DNA from: Euclidia mi | Lineage: Eukaryota > Arthropoda > Insecta > Lepidoptera > Erebidae | Direction of reading: 5' to 3' | Assembly (NCBI GenBank): GCA_944739405.2 | Contig: OX123186.2 | Coordinates: 13,724,995-13,788,994, forward strand | DNA length: 64,000 nucleotides | In this document: piece after piece, positions 32,401-43,240 of the stretch | How positions within the stretch are numbered: position 1 is the first letter of the stretch | Layout: each line of letters starts with the position of its first letter | Program-made: the position numbers and the translations under genes | The notes under the pieces: model-generated | Told to the model about the DNA's origin: nothing | The model's database searches: none | What the model saw: the letters and a program-made list of their open reading frames with translations, nothing else

Positions 32401-33489
32401 CACATATTTTTTTTTAAGTTGACCAGGTATTGTACTCTGAAAAAATAAGAAAAGCAGTGTGGACGTACTATAGACGCGGTTTCTTGACGTCACGAGTCCG
32501 CGGGAACGACAACTTCAGTACTTAAGCAGAGGACTGATGTGTTGTCATTTCTCACAACTTCCCTCCAACTGTCCACCATATTTTACTCTGTAAAATGTGT
32601 CAGTTGTGGTGATGTTTTTGTCTGTAATTTTGATTGGATTATTTTTAATGTTTCAAACAAATATGCCGGCAATATACATCTGCCATTTTTCCAATATTGA
32701 TAAAATTATTAGGTAGTAGTCTCAACAACCTCTGTGCTCTAGTAGTACTACAGCATGATAGCAACTGTTTAATCATGAAGACTCGGGATCGATTCATGTG
32801 GCGAGATCTTCTGCTAAGAGTTATGTGATAGGTGGTCGGGTCACAAGGACGACGGTGTTACACGCCAGTGCCTCGCCAAGCACGTCAAGCAGTTATTCCT
32901 GCGACCAATTTCTCTTCAGTCATGCAGGATATGCCATCCCATCGGACTATGAGAGTAAAGGCAAAAGAGTTCACTCGTATTTATGCACACACTTCTGCAC
33001 TAAAATGTTATGTCCTGCGCAGTTGGACTTTGCCTGTTGAGACTGACGCGGTAATAGATTTATGTACTTCTGAAGTACATATTAAGTAGCTGTACATATA
33101 AATTAGTAGGTAATGTATAACAGTCAAAAATCAATAAAGATTTACGTACGTATGAAAATCGAAATCAAGTTTATAATAACAAAGACAAGCACTGTATCTT
33201 AAAAATAAAGAACTTAATAAAAGTTTCAACGCTAAAGTTTTGTCAAACAAGGAAAGTGGTTAGCAATGTACAGTGTAAAGGACCATTTCTGAGAATTTTA
33301 GATAGTTAAGACATCTTCAAAACGAAACCAATTTTTATTTGAAGCCTTCATTCAAAGTATAATTTAGCGGACCAGACTTTATTTAATTTACGTGTCTAGC
33401 AAGAGAAATGGTTCTAAGAATTTATTTTTCTGCAACTCATATAGAATATTATAGAGTAGAATATTATCTTTATATATATAATCCTTGCG

Positions 33490-33690
33490 TTACTGACTGA
33501 CTGACAGACAAGCTACAGCCAAAACTATTGGGCGCAGGAAGCTGAAATTTGGTTTGTATTGTATGTTCCTTGGGGACCGTAGGGGTGCACTCAGGAGGGA
33601 TTTCCCGATATTCCCACGGGATCGGGCAGAAACAGTTAAATTAAAAAAAAATGTGCGAGCGTAGCTGCGGGCGTCGTCTAGTGTTAAATA
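33490..33690 (+). repeat. Dispersed repeat 'gtagctgcgggcgtc', copy 1
   Basis: Shares 'tgactgacagacaa.ctacagccaaaact', 'gaagctgaaattt', 'tgttccttggggacc' and 'agctgcgggc' with 35560-35735; 59820-59960 carries a more distant relative. Confidence 0.7.
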
Positions 33691-34299
33691 TAAAATTGCT
33701 AAAAAGTTCGCAACGATTTTAAAATAGAATGCAGCATGACCACTTTGCAGGATTTTTAACAGTTCCATAATTATGCTAAGAAAGCACGACACAATTATAA
33801 TATGGCAAAATTTGAAGAAATAAAATCTAGAAATCAAAATTACCGCTTTGACTGAAGGAAATATAATGTAGATAATCTCTGATAAATAAACAGAGATTGA
33901 CTACATCCTGTGAATATTACTTCTGTCGTCATATTTTCATCATCATCGGCCTGCCAGAGTTCACTGCTGGATGTAAGCCTCTCCGATGGCACGCCACTGA
34001 GCTCGATTTTCGGCTCTTCATGTCGTGCGTTTATCGTCACTCCTTGTAGCCGTACTACATGCACATTACTTGGGTTATATGTCATCATTTAAGATACTAA
34101 TATTGTACGTAATTTAATGTACATAATGCATGTAGTTTGCTAGCCACTGTTTAACTCATAGAGAGAGTACCAAGCAACACCGGAGGAGTCACAAGTGCGT
34201 CGCCGCCCTTTTAGTAACAAAAAGGAATAGGAGGAGGAGGAGTGGGATAAGGGGGAAACAATAAGGGATGGAAGGTCGTAAATAATAAACTCAGTTACG

Positions 34300-34450
34300 A
34301 TGGAGTCTGGTAATGTGCCCGGTACGGCACTAGGCTCGCCCCCTATTACGTGGCACTAAAATAAATCTGGCGAAAAGTGGGTGTAGCAATATACCTCTGC
34401 CTACCTCTTCGGGGATATAGGCGTGAGACTATGTATGTATATATGTAGTT
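34300..34450 (+). repeat. tRNA-derived SINE, copy 2 (3' part)
   Basis: Contains 'tctggtaatgtgcccgg..gcactaggctcgccccctattacgtggcac', 'gcgaaaagtgggtgta', 'cctctgcctacctcttcgggg' and a tatg-rich tail. Same family as 3394-3592 and 40569-40850. Confidence 0.75.
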
Positions 34451-35559
34451 ACGATGGAAAGTCCTCGGGGATGTTCCGAATAGAATTATTTATAAAAACA
34501 AGCTTTTAAACAATACCGAATACACCTGGGAGTCCGCCGTAACGGTACGACAACCTTTCAGTTATTTAAATTTAACACTAAGGTGGGACTTAAGAGACTA
34601 CCGGCAAAATTTGAAAGTTTAATTAACGTTTAGAGTTATCGTAAACTTTTTAAAGGCCGTTAGAAAACTTTTAAGTTGTTTTTACAGGACTTAAGTGTAT
34701 ATAAAATTCAGAGGCTGTATTATTTATTAATTATTAATACATATTATATATTTTTTCTGAGGCTAAAATTTATTTTTATTTGAGTAGATTTCATGTAGGT
34801 ACTACATATTATCGAGTTTGTATGTTTTGAAACATATAAGGAATTAAATTGTCTACTTTTTAATAAATAAATTAATGTATGTGAAGAAAGAAGCAAATAT
34901 GGATTTTACAGACATTATTATTATGTCAGATGTTACAAAGATAATTTTTATTCAGGCATATTTCACCAGTTGGCATGCAAAATCTTATAGTATGTAATAA
35001 CTAATGAAATACTAAGCCATCCTAAAATCTTTCGTGGAATAGTAGAAAATGTATTTTATTAACGTTGCAGCCCAGATGCTAAAATCCCATTAAATTTTTC
35101 TGTACAATTACAATAATTTTGCACAAAATTATGGTAATAACTTAATTTAAATGTATGGTATATTTTGTGACGGTTGTCCTACATATTCGTCTTTCACAAT
35201 TCTTTATTCTATAGTATAACGAGATTTTAGGAATTAATTTCAAGGTGAATTGAAGTAAACGAAAAACAGTATTTCCTCGACTTACTTAAAATGCAACGCA
35301 GGTCGACGCACATCTTGGGTTATATAAAGACAAATCAACTACAGAAAACTTTAGAAAGAGGGCAAAATGGACGACATAATTGCAAGCGAGGATGAATTTC
35401 TTTCAATACGAATACAAATGAGATTGAAGTTTGTAAACTTGTGCCGAACTTTCAGCTGTCAGTGTGACATATTCAGTAGAGGACAGTCTCTTTCATTTTA
35501 GTTATATTTCTTACGTAATATTACCAGCAATCCGTATTTATAAAATTTTCCCATAACTG

Positions 35560-35735
35560 ACTCACAGACAATTTACAGCCAAAACTTTTTGGTGCTAGAA
35601 GCTGAAATTTATTTTTATGTTCCTTGGAGACCTTAGAGGTGCATTGAGAAGGGCTTCCTGAAATACCCTAGGGCACGACAAGAAACGGTTAAGTTAAAGA
35701 AGTGTGCGGGTTTAGCTGCGGGCATCTTCAAAAGG
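35560..35735 (+). repeat. Dispersed repeat 'gtagctgcgggcgtc', copy 2
   Basis: Diverged copy of 33490-33690, same order of shared blocks. Confidence 0.7.
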
Positions 35736-36874
35736 TTATAAAGTGCTTTTATTCTTGTAAATAGTATTCGGATATACGGCAAGTCTGCATATTAGCATTT
35801 TCCGCAAATCCAGCCTGACACGTTAAGACAGACCGCGACATAGAGTTAGTTAGCCTGCGTCCTGGCCAGAGCAAGAATAATTTTCGATTTTAGTTAGATT
35901 TTAGTCACCTGCGCTGGTTTTTAAACTCTAAACAGCGTATAGACACAGTCTATTCTAAGAAGACCTATTCAGTGGCCGGTATACCGAGACAGGCTAATGA
36001 CTTTTAAATAGCGAACCACCTAAGTACGTTGTTACTTATTCTAATCTCTATTATAAAACCGGCAGAATTCACCTAAATTATTTATACAAATCTTACTGCA
36101 AATACATGGAGTGCCAATGGTAAGACATTTTTATTTGGATCGGTAGTCGCGATGCGTTTCACAACGAAAGCGAATCCGTGTATTCCTATTAGTTATCGTA
36201 TCTGAACAGAGCTATTTCAATACAATTACGATTCGAATGTTAACAATCGATCCGGTTAATGCGAATAATGTTGTGGAAAGGCAATGATTCCTTCTTGTTT
36301 TGAATTCTTATAATTTTATTTTATTACGAGCCCGCTAACAAAAAATGATTGATTTGACTTTTATTTATTTTTCAAGGTGACAACGTCTTAAACAAACTAA
36401 ACATTCCTCTTCATTTTACCAGCTAATTGTTTGTAATATAGCTACAGCCGCGGCAAAAGTCCAATAGATAGAAATTAATCGCACAAACTCGCGAACGCAA
36501 ATCCCGACTTCCTTCGTTAGTAGAGTTATAATCTGGTTACAAGTTGCTTTGCTCTTTCATTTAAAAGTAGGTGAAATTTGGCAATATTTTTATCATAACT
36601 TTCTCTATTAAAGGTGCAATGTATTATTCTATATGCATCAGGTTGGGTGTGCAGCAGTAAATGGGATAATGATTAGCAGTAAAGCAATAAAATGTATAAT
36701 TTATATAGAGTGGTCAGTTTCTCGTTCACGTACTTCTCGTAAAACTTGTTCTAGTGCAGTATAAATGTTACATTTGAATATAAACAGGTAAAGTAAGTAC
36801 CTACTTCGATATAAGAATGAATGAATGCACAATTTACTTATTTTTTTTCTTTTACATGATCTGTACCAAGAATA

Positions 36875-36929
36875 AATCTTGTATCGCGAGGAACTTGGCC
36901 GTCTGTAAAGTTCCTCGCGATACAAGATT
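36875..36929. repeat. Perfect snap-back palindrome, 22-bp arms, 11-nt loop
   Basis: Arms 36875-36896 and 36908-36929 are exact reverse complements with a GC-rich core (TCGCGAGGAAC) in AT-rich surroundings. Confidence 0.95.
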
Positions 36930-38910
36930 AATGGACGAGCAATTAATGTACATAAAGTATATCTTGACTTGATAGAACAAATTGTAGATCACACAATGTA
37001 TTATTTAGTGTGGGGATCAAACCTACATCACTGTGCTGAAAGGTGAGGCTTCGTCGGTGTCGGTGAGGCGACTGCTTAGGCCACTGCGCTAAACTTACTG
37101 TAAATTGCAGTGCGCTAAGATATACACGTATACAGTGCGTCGTTATGACGATGCACTTTTTTATTGTTGCCTATCTTACTCCATGCCGCCTGATCTTAAG
37201 TAGTCATGAAGTCCCATAGCAAAAGTTATCATACCAATAAAATATCAATAATATGGCATGATGGTCCTTTCATGGCCTAGAGAAAAGCTTTTTCATAGGA
37301 AGAAGTGACCACGTGGGCAGGAGGCATCAAATCGTTTTGTGCGAGACGGTATCTGTTCTACCGTATAAGAGTGGCACCTTAGCCCGGACCGTGTTGTTCT
37401 GGAAAGTAATGGAGAGGGCGGGATTAATTGAAAGAGTTCTTCGGAGCACTACCGAGATAAAGGCGATAAAAGACAGCCATTGAGGCAACGTCTCTGCGTA
37501 ATTGCAGGGACTCAAGAGTCCTAGTAGCCCCAGTAATACGGACAGCACACTGCTGCAAACTTATGCTTTCACCAAATTAACAATCGATCGCTATCATTCA
37601 GTTACAAAACCCAAAAAAGTTGTATTGTCATTTAGTTCAATGTTGTAAGTTTACGTCTCAGATAGAACTGATAAAACTTCGTGAAATCCACAAAATATAG
37701 TTGTTGGAAGACTAGATTTTCTCTAAAATAAATAAGAAACGTAGGTACTTATACAAAAAAAAACAATACTAAAAAATAAACTAGAAATATTTGGCTCCAA
37801 CTACAATGAAAGCGATAACCTATTATAACTTAGATAAAACTAGTATCGTTCCAGTTTTGAATAAAATTCGTGTTGTGTATATTGTGTATGTTCATAAAAT
37901 TTGAAATGAACTTACACTCCGTTGGGTTTTCCACGCGATATTTCTCGATGCTCTAGTTTGTTGGTTGTGTATTTGTTATCATAGGGAAGTTTGCGATTCA
38001 ACTATGATATAACTTTAGTATTCCTTCTTAGAATTGTATAATGTTACGTTATTGAATGATATTATTTTACTTGGAAAAGTCAACCGTTACGTTATATTGC
38101 TATTTTTAACCACCGACGCAAAAATAATTGTGTTATGACTGACCCGTCTGTCTGTCCGTGGCACCGTATCTCAAAAGCTACTCGCTAAAAAACGCACTCA
38201 AATTCAAGAATTATTAAGCTTCTCAGAGTGCCTTTTTGTCATCGAAAAATTTGTACATCGCGGTGGTCCTGAACGCAATAGTTGGATTAGCAATTTAAGA
38301 ACTACTAGTTAAGAGGGCTAAAAAAAGACATGTGTTTGATGTATACCTTTTACTCGCAGTTTTTTAGACCCACGGCCCGTTCTTAAATACACATTACATT
38401 AACAACAATGTACAGGTTTGTTAATAGGACGATTCCTCCTTGTTACATTTTAAGACATCTTACGCACTAGAATAGATCCTGTGTCGCGGACTTTACAAAC
38501 ATTCCAAATTAACAGACACAAACTATACCCTGAACCAAAACAATAATATGTAGATACAAAGTTATTTTTCGTGTGGGGATTGAACAACATTCGAAGTTGT
38601 AAACTACGAGGCCACCGCTTAAACCACACCATACGTGTAGTCAAATCATCACCATTACATATCAACCGATAGACATAGGCTCACCCCAAGGCTCTCTAAT
38701 TAGATCGATCTTGAGCCGCCCGCTTCAAAGCAATACCACTAGTCTATTTGCACCGAGAGATAGCGAAATACAGCCTCACTGCAAAACTCAATATGCTACA
38801 GAGGGTCTCCCTTGTTTGACCGAAAGGAATTTGACAAATTTCACTTCCCAAAACATTTTTAGCGTAATTTCATTTGCCAAATTATAACTTAGCAAAAAAT
38901 CTATTTACAA

Positions 38911-39309
38911 AAAAATTGGGCAAGTGCGAGTCGGACTTGCGCATAAAGGCTTCCGTACCATCATCTATAAAAGAAAATCACGTTCGTTGTATGTATACTT
39001 AAATACTTTTTAAGTTACTACCTGTTTATTAAGATCGAGTAACAAATTGCTTAAAAAATACGTTTGTTGTATGGGAGCCCCTTTATTATTTTATTTTTTT
39101 ATTTAATTATTTATTTTGTAAGGTAATATACAACTACATATTCTGTGAAAATTTAAAGCGTCTACCTGTCACAGTTAGTAGTTTTGAGCAAAAAATACGA
39201 AAAAAGAACGTTTTTTGTGTGGGATCTCCCTTTAATATTTTAATGTTTTTTATTTTTTAGTATTTGTTGTTATAGCGGCAACCAAAATACATAATTTGTG
39301 AAAATTCCA
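38911..39309 (+). repeat. Dispersed 'gtgcgagtcggac' repeat, copy 2, left part interrupted by the Polinton
   Basis: Parallels 30392-30790 up to 'aatttgtgaaaattcca'. The continuation ('ctttctagctatcacggttt') is found at 53926 beyond the Polinton. Confidence 0.85.
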
Positions 39310-39371
39310 AGTAGTGTAGAATTGGGGTTTCTGGATCACAGATCCAGAAACCCCAATTCCACACTTGAATT
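39310..39371 (+). repeat. Polinton left terminal inverted repeat, hairpin-forming
   Basis: Identical over 62 bp to the reverse complement of the right end; weaker similarity continues inward (caattcaatcatt). It contains a 19-bp perfect inverted repeat GAATTGGGGTTTCTGGATC with a 3-nt spacer ACA; allowing one mismatch the stem is 25 bp. Confidence 0.97.
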
Positions 39372-39379
39372 ATAAGACT

Positions 39380-39506
39380 TTTTTTTTGTCACCAATTCAA
39401 TCATTCAGCTATTCTAGTCTTCTTTCTTTTGCCCGACCCAGGAATCGAACCCGAGACCTCCCGATCAACGGTCGCATTCGCTATCCACAGGACCATGGAG
39501 GCAGTC
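39380..39506 (-). repeat. tRNA-headed SINE near the Polinton left end
   Basis: The minus strand carries a tRNA-like head with GGTTCGATTCC (about 39440-39500) and ends in an A-run (39377-39385 on + as T9). It lies just inside the terminal repeat and may explain why the inverted repeats diverge there. Confidence 0.5.
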
Positions 39507-40157
39507 ATCATTAAATCGATTTACCCGTAAATATTCGCATATGAATCACACTTGATGTGAACTGGGTTATTAGTCAATTAATATTATAAGTAATCTCATT
39601 AATTATTATAATTACTTACTCAATAATTTTTTAATCATTCAGAAAAATACTTATTCACAATAAGGCAATGCTTATTCGTTCAAGTAAGTATTCGTTATAT
39701 GATCTAATCACTAAGATGTCATGTTGATATGTAATCGATTCAACTTTGTGACCTAATGAGAATGGAATGCGTGCTCATCGCTGTCGACCGCTGCCTTATA
39801 TACTCGTATAAAACAATAGGTGTTTAAATTGTGCTAAATTGTAGAAATAAAACTAAATATCGTTTCATTATTTTTATTAAATACTCATAAAACAATCAAG
39901 CAATGAAATAAACTATCATCATTAATTATTAATATCATACATTATTTGATTATAATTATATAATATAATAATTTAATCACATAAGAATTATTTGAATTAC
40001 ATCATTTACAAAGTGCCTACCTAGTTGAAATATTTTAGTAAAATACATTCGCTTATGAATTACATACCTATCTTTACGAAAATTTTATATGTCTTAGTGG
40101 ATATTAAGTAAGTATGTACCTACATACTATGCGGTGTAGTGTATAATTTTATTAAAC

Positions 40158-41165
40158 CTATGTTTTTGGCTCGATATCCTCTTGAATCTTGGCAATTAAT
40201 TCTCTTGTACTTGAATATATATCATCAAATAATATAGTTTTGACGACGTGCTGAACGCACACATCAGCTTCACAGTTACATATCTGTTGTTGGGAATTTA
40301 GGAAACTGTCCGCATCGTAGATTTCAATCTTTATTATTTTTGTCCCTCGCGTGACCGGTTTCTTAATGTATTGAAAAATAATTTGTTCTGTTTTCGATCT
40401 CTTGCGAGTAAGACCGAGAGTTTTTTGGCCAGGTCGCTGATGATGTTGAACTGATGGTTGATCCACGGGTATAAAATTGAATAGTTCTTCTGTGTCCTGA
40501 AAATAACATGAGTCCTGTTAAAATACTTTCCAACACAAAACAGTACAAAATGGAGTTATGTAAAATACTGGCTGCCCAATGTCCAATGAATAGCGTATGC
40601 GTCTGCTGATCGAGAGGTCCCGGGTTCGATTCCCGGATCGGCAAAGTGTTTACTGAGTTTTCCTAATTCTTAGTAGCAGCTCGAAGTCTGGAAATGTGCC
40701 CGATGATGGCACTAGGCGTGCCCCTCCTATTACGTGGCACCTAAAAATTCATAGAATGGCGAAATGTGGATGTAGTATCACACCTCTGCTTGGCCCTTCG
40801 GATTGGTATGAGTGGTGTGTGTATGAATGAATAAATAAAGGTAGAAATAAATTTAACACCAATTCAACTAGGAATCGAACTGCTTGTACTTATTTTGACT
40901 ATAACTTACTCAAAAACTATTCTCTACAGGTCATTTACAGGAATGATGGCCATTCCATCCGCATTTTATGTTAGTATAAAATTAAATAAATGAATTATAA
41001 AAGTGTTTGTGCAAGTATTTGTTTTTTTTTTTCAGTTATTGAATTGAATATTCAATAGCTCGGTAACCATAATGCTGTGTGAAACATGATTTAATCACGG
41101 TGCGAACATTACGAAAAATTGCAACACAATAATTATAAATAAAATAAAATATTACTCACCGACAT
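40158..41165 (-). CDS. Leftward spliced early-type gene, 114 aa, function unknown
   Basis: Exon 1 contributes only ATG TCG (41165-41160), followed by a consensus donor GTGAGT. The acceptor TTATTTTCAG precedes exon 2 (40496-40158), which then reads in frame to TAG (6 + 339 nt = 115 codons). A TATATAAAG box sits at 41249-41241 and AATAAA follows 4 nt after the stop. The start inside exon 2 that an ORF finder would pick is a GTG. The protein has an acidic/hydrophobic N-terminus (EELFNF), a basic patch (LTRKRSKTE), and a C-terminal IKIEIYDADSF..CNCEADVC region. No family recognised; position and small size suggest an early regulatory protein (inference). The intron holds a SINE. Confidence 0.7.
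40569..40850 (+). repeat. tRNA-derived SINE, copy 3, inside the intron of the leftward gene
   Basis: The tRNA-like head (about 40575-40645, GGGTTCGATTCCCGG) is followed by the family body ('gtgcccgatgatggcactaggcgtgcccc', 'tattacgtggcac') and the 'cctctgcttggcccttcgg' tail block. This is the most complete copy in the window. Confidence 0.75.
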
Positions 41166-42126
41166 ATTGATAGGCTGCTTGCTCTCACTCGCTGTTATAA
41201 TTCAACTAATTTATATTTATTTTTCCCCTCATATTTTATCCTTTATATAGATTTTAAAAAAAATCTCTTCTAAAGACATAAAGTTCAAATTGGTTACGAA
41301 ATTATCTTTACTTCAAACGTGACAATGTAATTCTATATTCGAGACAATACGGCACCATACCGCCTCAGCTTGCATTCCTAATATTAAAGACAACACTGAC
41401 TTACCGAAACCGGCAAAGCAACCGGCGTGAAACATACGAATTATGCGTCCCGGCTGCCATTTTACACTTGTTCTCGTCGTACCACGGAGGCACAACTCAA
41501 ATCATCCATGCACTTAGTGCACGGATGTGTACAATGCATAGTCCACATAAAATACTCTTTTGTATCTACGCAGATTAAAAAAGGAGAACCTTTATGTGTG
41601 TATGTTTGTATGTCATTATTCTATTCTATACTTGGTATGAGAAATATATCGGTCTTTTAAAGCTAGTTTTCACCTGCGTTAAATATCTACTACGAGTATA
41701 CCGGTTTATCTTCTATACAATTGTTGGTAAAAACAAACACTACATATCACATAATTACATGTACTTACCTACATAATCAAACTGAATTGTATATAATGTA
41801 AAAGTTTAGTTTTTTTCAAGATGCGTGAACAAAATCTAATATTTAGTTAATGATCAAAAATAAATCTCATCTAAGAGGAGACAAATCCAGGTGCAATTAT
41901 AGTATGTGATTGCTTTTTAATACAAATAAAACATAATACGCTGTAATTGAATGTTATTTTGTATCTTGCACTATGCACATAAAGTAGAAATTATATGATC
42001 TCAAATATGTTACTAAGTGATTTTATGCAACATAATCTATTTTCATATTTGGTGATAGAGTTGACGAAGCGTTTTATCTATGTACTCCTTATTCCTTAAA
42101 TGGGATTCTATAGTGAGGATTTACAA
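41166..42126. promoter_or_regulatory. Divergent promoter region between the two early-type genes
   Basis: About 960 bp without convincing coding sequence. Leftward TATATAAAG at 41249-41241 and rightward TATTTAAG at 42128-42135 flank it. Small ORFs inside (41313-41495 minus, 41427-41660 plus) show no motifs. Confidence 0.5.
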
Positions 42127-42232
42127 CTATTTAAGAGGGCAGCTGCCGAAGCTGAATCACAACAAATCTTCATCTAGAAGCAGTCACATCTGAACTTGAA
42201 ACTACCTCTACTACCTACCTAATTCTACCATA

Positions 42233-43000
42233 ATGTAAGTATTCACTTTTCAATAATGACTTAATCTTCTTCTATTATATAATAACTTTTTATTTAATAT
42301 ACTGGTCCCTATTATTACATTTCTTGCCTGTGTTAGAGTATGCCATTCGCTCTAACTTCATTCAACACATTAATAATGAATTACATTAATAAAAAATATT
42401 ATTGATATTTTTCTTACTATTCAATCATTCAAGCATTTCTTTCATTCACTTATCTGATGACACAATTAACTGTTTACTAATTGAAAAAGATGTAGTTTGA
42501 CTGCTTACTAATTCTTTGTACTATTAATTTTCAGGTCTAAGCACACCGCTGAGCATCTTTTCCCCTCCGAGGACGAGTCGTCCGACGAGGTGCAGATGAA
42601 GGCCAAGCCAAAAGAAAATAAAAAGCGCAAGCCAACATCAAGCTGTGCGTCGCAGCCGTCCACGAGCAAGAAGAATAAGCCCACCATTCATCCCATCACT
42701 CCTGTGACCAAGTCAACAGCTCGTGACTTGTTCGGAGACGACAGCGACGACGACGACCTTCAAGTGGCGGCTGACAAGAAGCCTCCACCGATTTACTCGT
42801 ATATTACGAGGAGATTGGCGAACGGCTTCTCTCGCCAAATTAACGAGGAGAAGAAAGGTGCGTTCTATGTAGAACTGAAAATTTATAAATGTGACGAGAT
42901 AGAGCGAGTCCAACCCGTAAATAGGTGGCGTCACTCTATTATTACGGTCAAAGATAAAACTGATGACGATTCAGAGTCTTGGCGCCACCACGCGATATAG
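42233..43000 (+). CDS. Rightward spliced early-type gene, 155 aa, start codon split by the intron
   Basis: Exon 1 ends ...CCATAAT at 42234, followed by donor GTAAGT. The intron is 42235-42534, with acceptor ATTTTCAG. Exon 2 starts G at 42535, completing ATG across the junction, and reads in frame to TAG at 43000. A TATTTAAG box (42128) lies about 30 nt before a TCACA initiator-like site. The protein is acidic/serine-rich at the N-terminus (FPSEDESSDE), then has a basic NLS-like KENKKRKP, an acidic run (DDSDDDDL) and a more ordered C-terminal half (PPPIYSYITRRLANGF, AFYVELKIYKC). No family recognised. Confidence 0.75.
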
Positions 43001-43240
43001 CGAGCGTTAGAAAGGATTTCAAGAACTGCACTCCGACATTTATAGGCTCGTACCAATAATTTAAATTACCTATTATTGTTATTTTAAGCATAGTAATAAT
43101 TATGTACTAATTATAACCTTATTATTTGTATTTTGTAGGTAGGCACTCTTGTGGATTATATAACTTACATTGTAATCGAATAATTAAATTATCAATTAAA
43201 CAATTTAGTATGATATCTGTCGTATTTCTTTTGTTTTCAG

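Larger units (their letters stand above)
31040..38910. other. Gene-free AT-rich stretch with short repeats
   Basis: No ORF above noise with recognisable motifs. Contains tRNA-like SINE scraps (31935-32010, 37010-37085, 38575-38640), a lepidopteran SINE (32213-32400), a MITE-like 'cttctgcactaaaatgttatgtcctgcgcagttgg' piece (about 32985-33025), a 'catcatcatcggcctgccagagttcactgctgg' repeat (33940-34065), and the items listed separately. Confidence 0.6.

Noticed and set aside
32798..33089. Overlapping 80-85 aa ORFs
   Set aside because: They coincide with a dispersed MITE/SINE-like sequence and show no protein motif.
37327..37548. 73-aa minus-strand ORF with hydrophobic start
   Set aside because: Looks like a scrap of repeat; no recognisable family or regulatory context.
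39430..39506. Possible tRNA gene near the Polinton left end (also 40575-40645, 19745-19800)
   Set aside because: They have a B-box-like segment but no complete cloverleaf, and are followed by SINE bodies; treated as SINE heads.
41313..41660. Small ORFs between the two early Polinton genes
   Set aside because: No motifs, begin at non-ATG or weak starts, and lie in the divergent promoter region.
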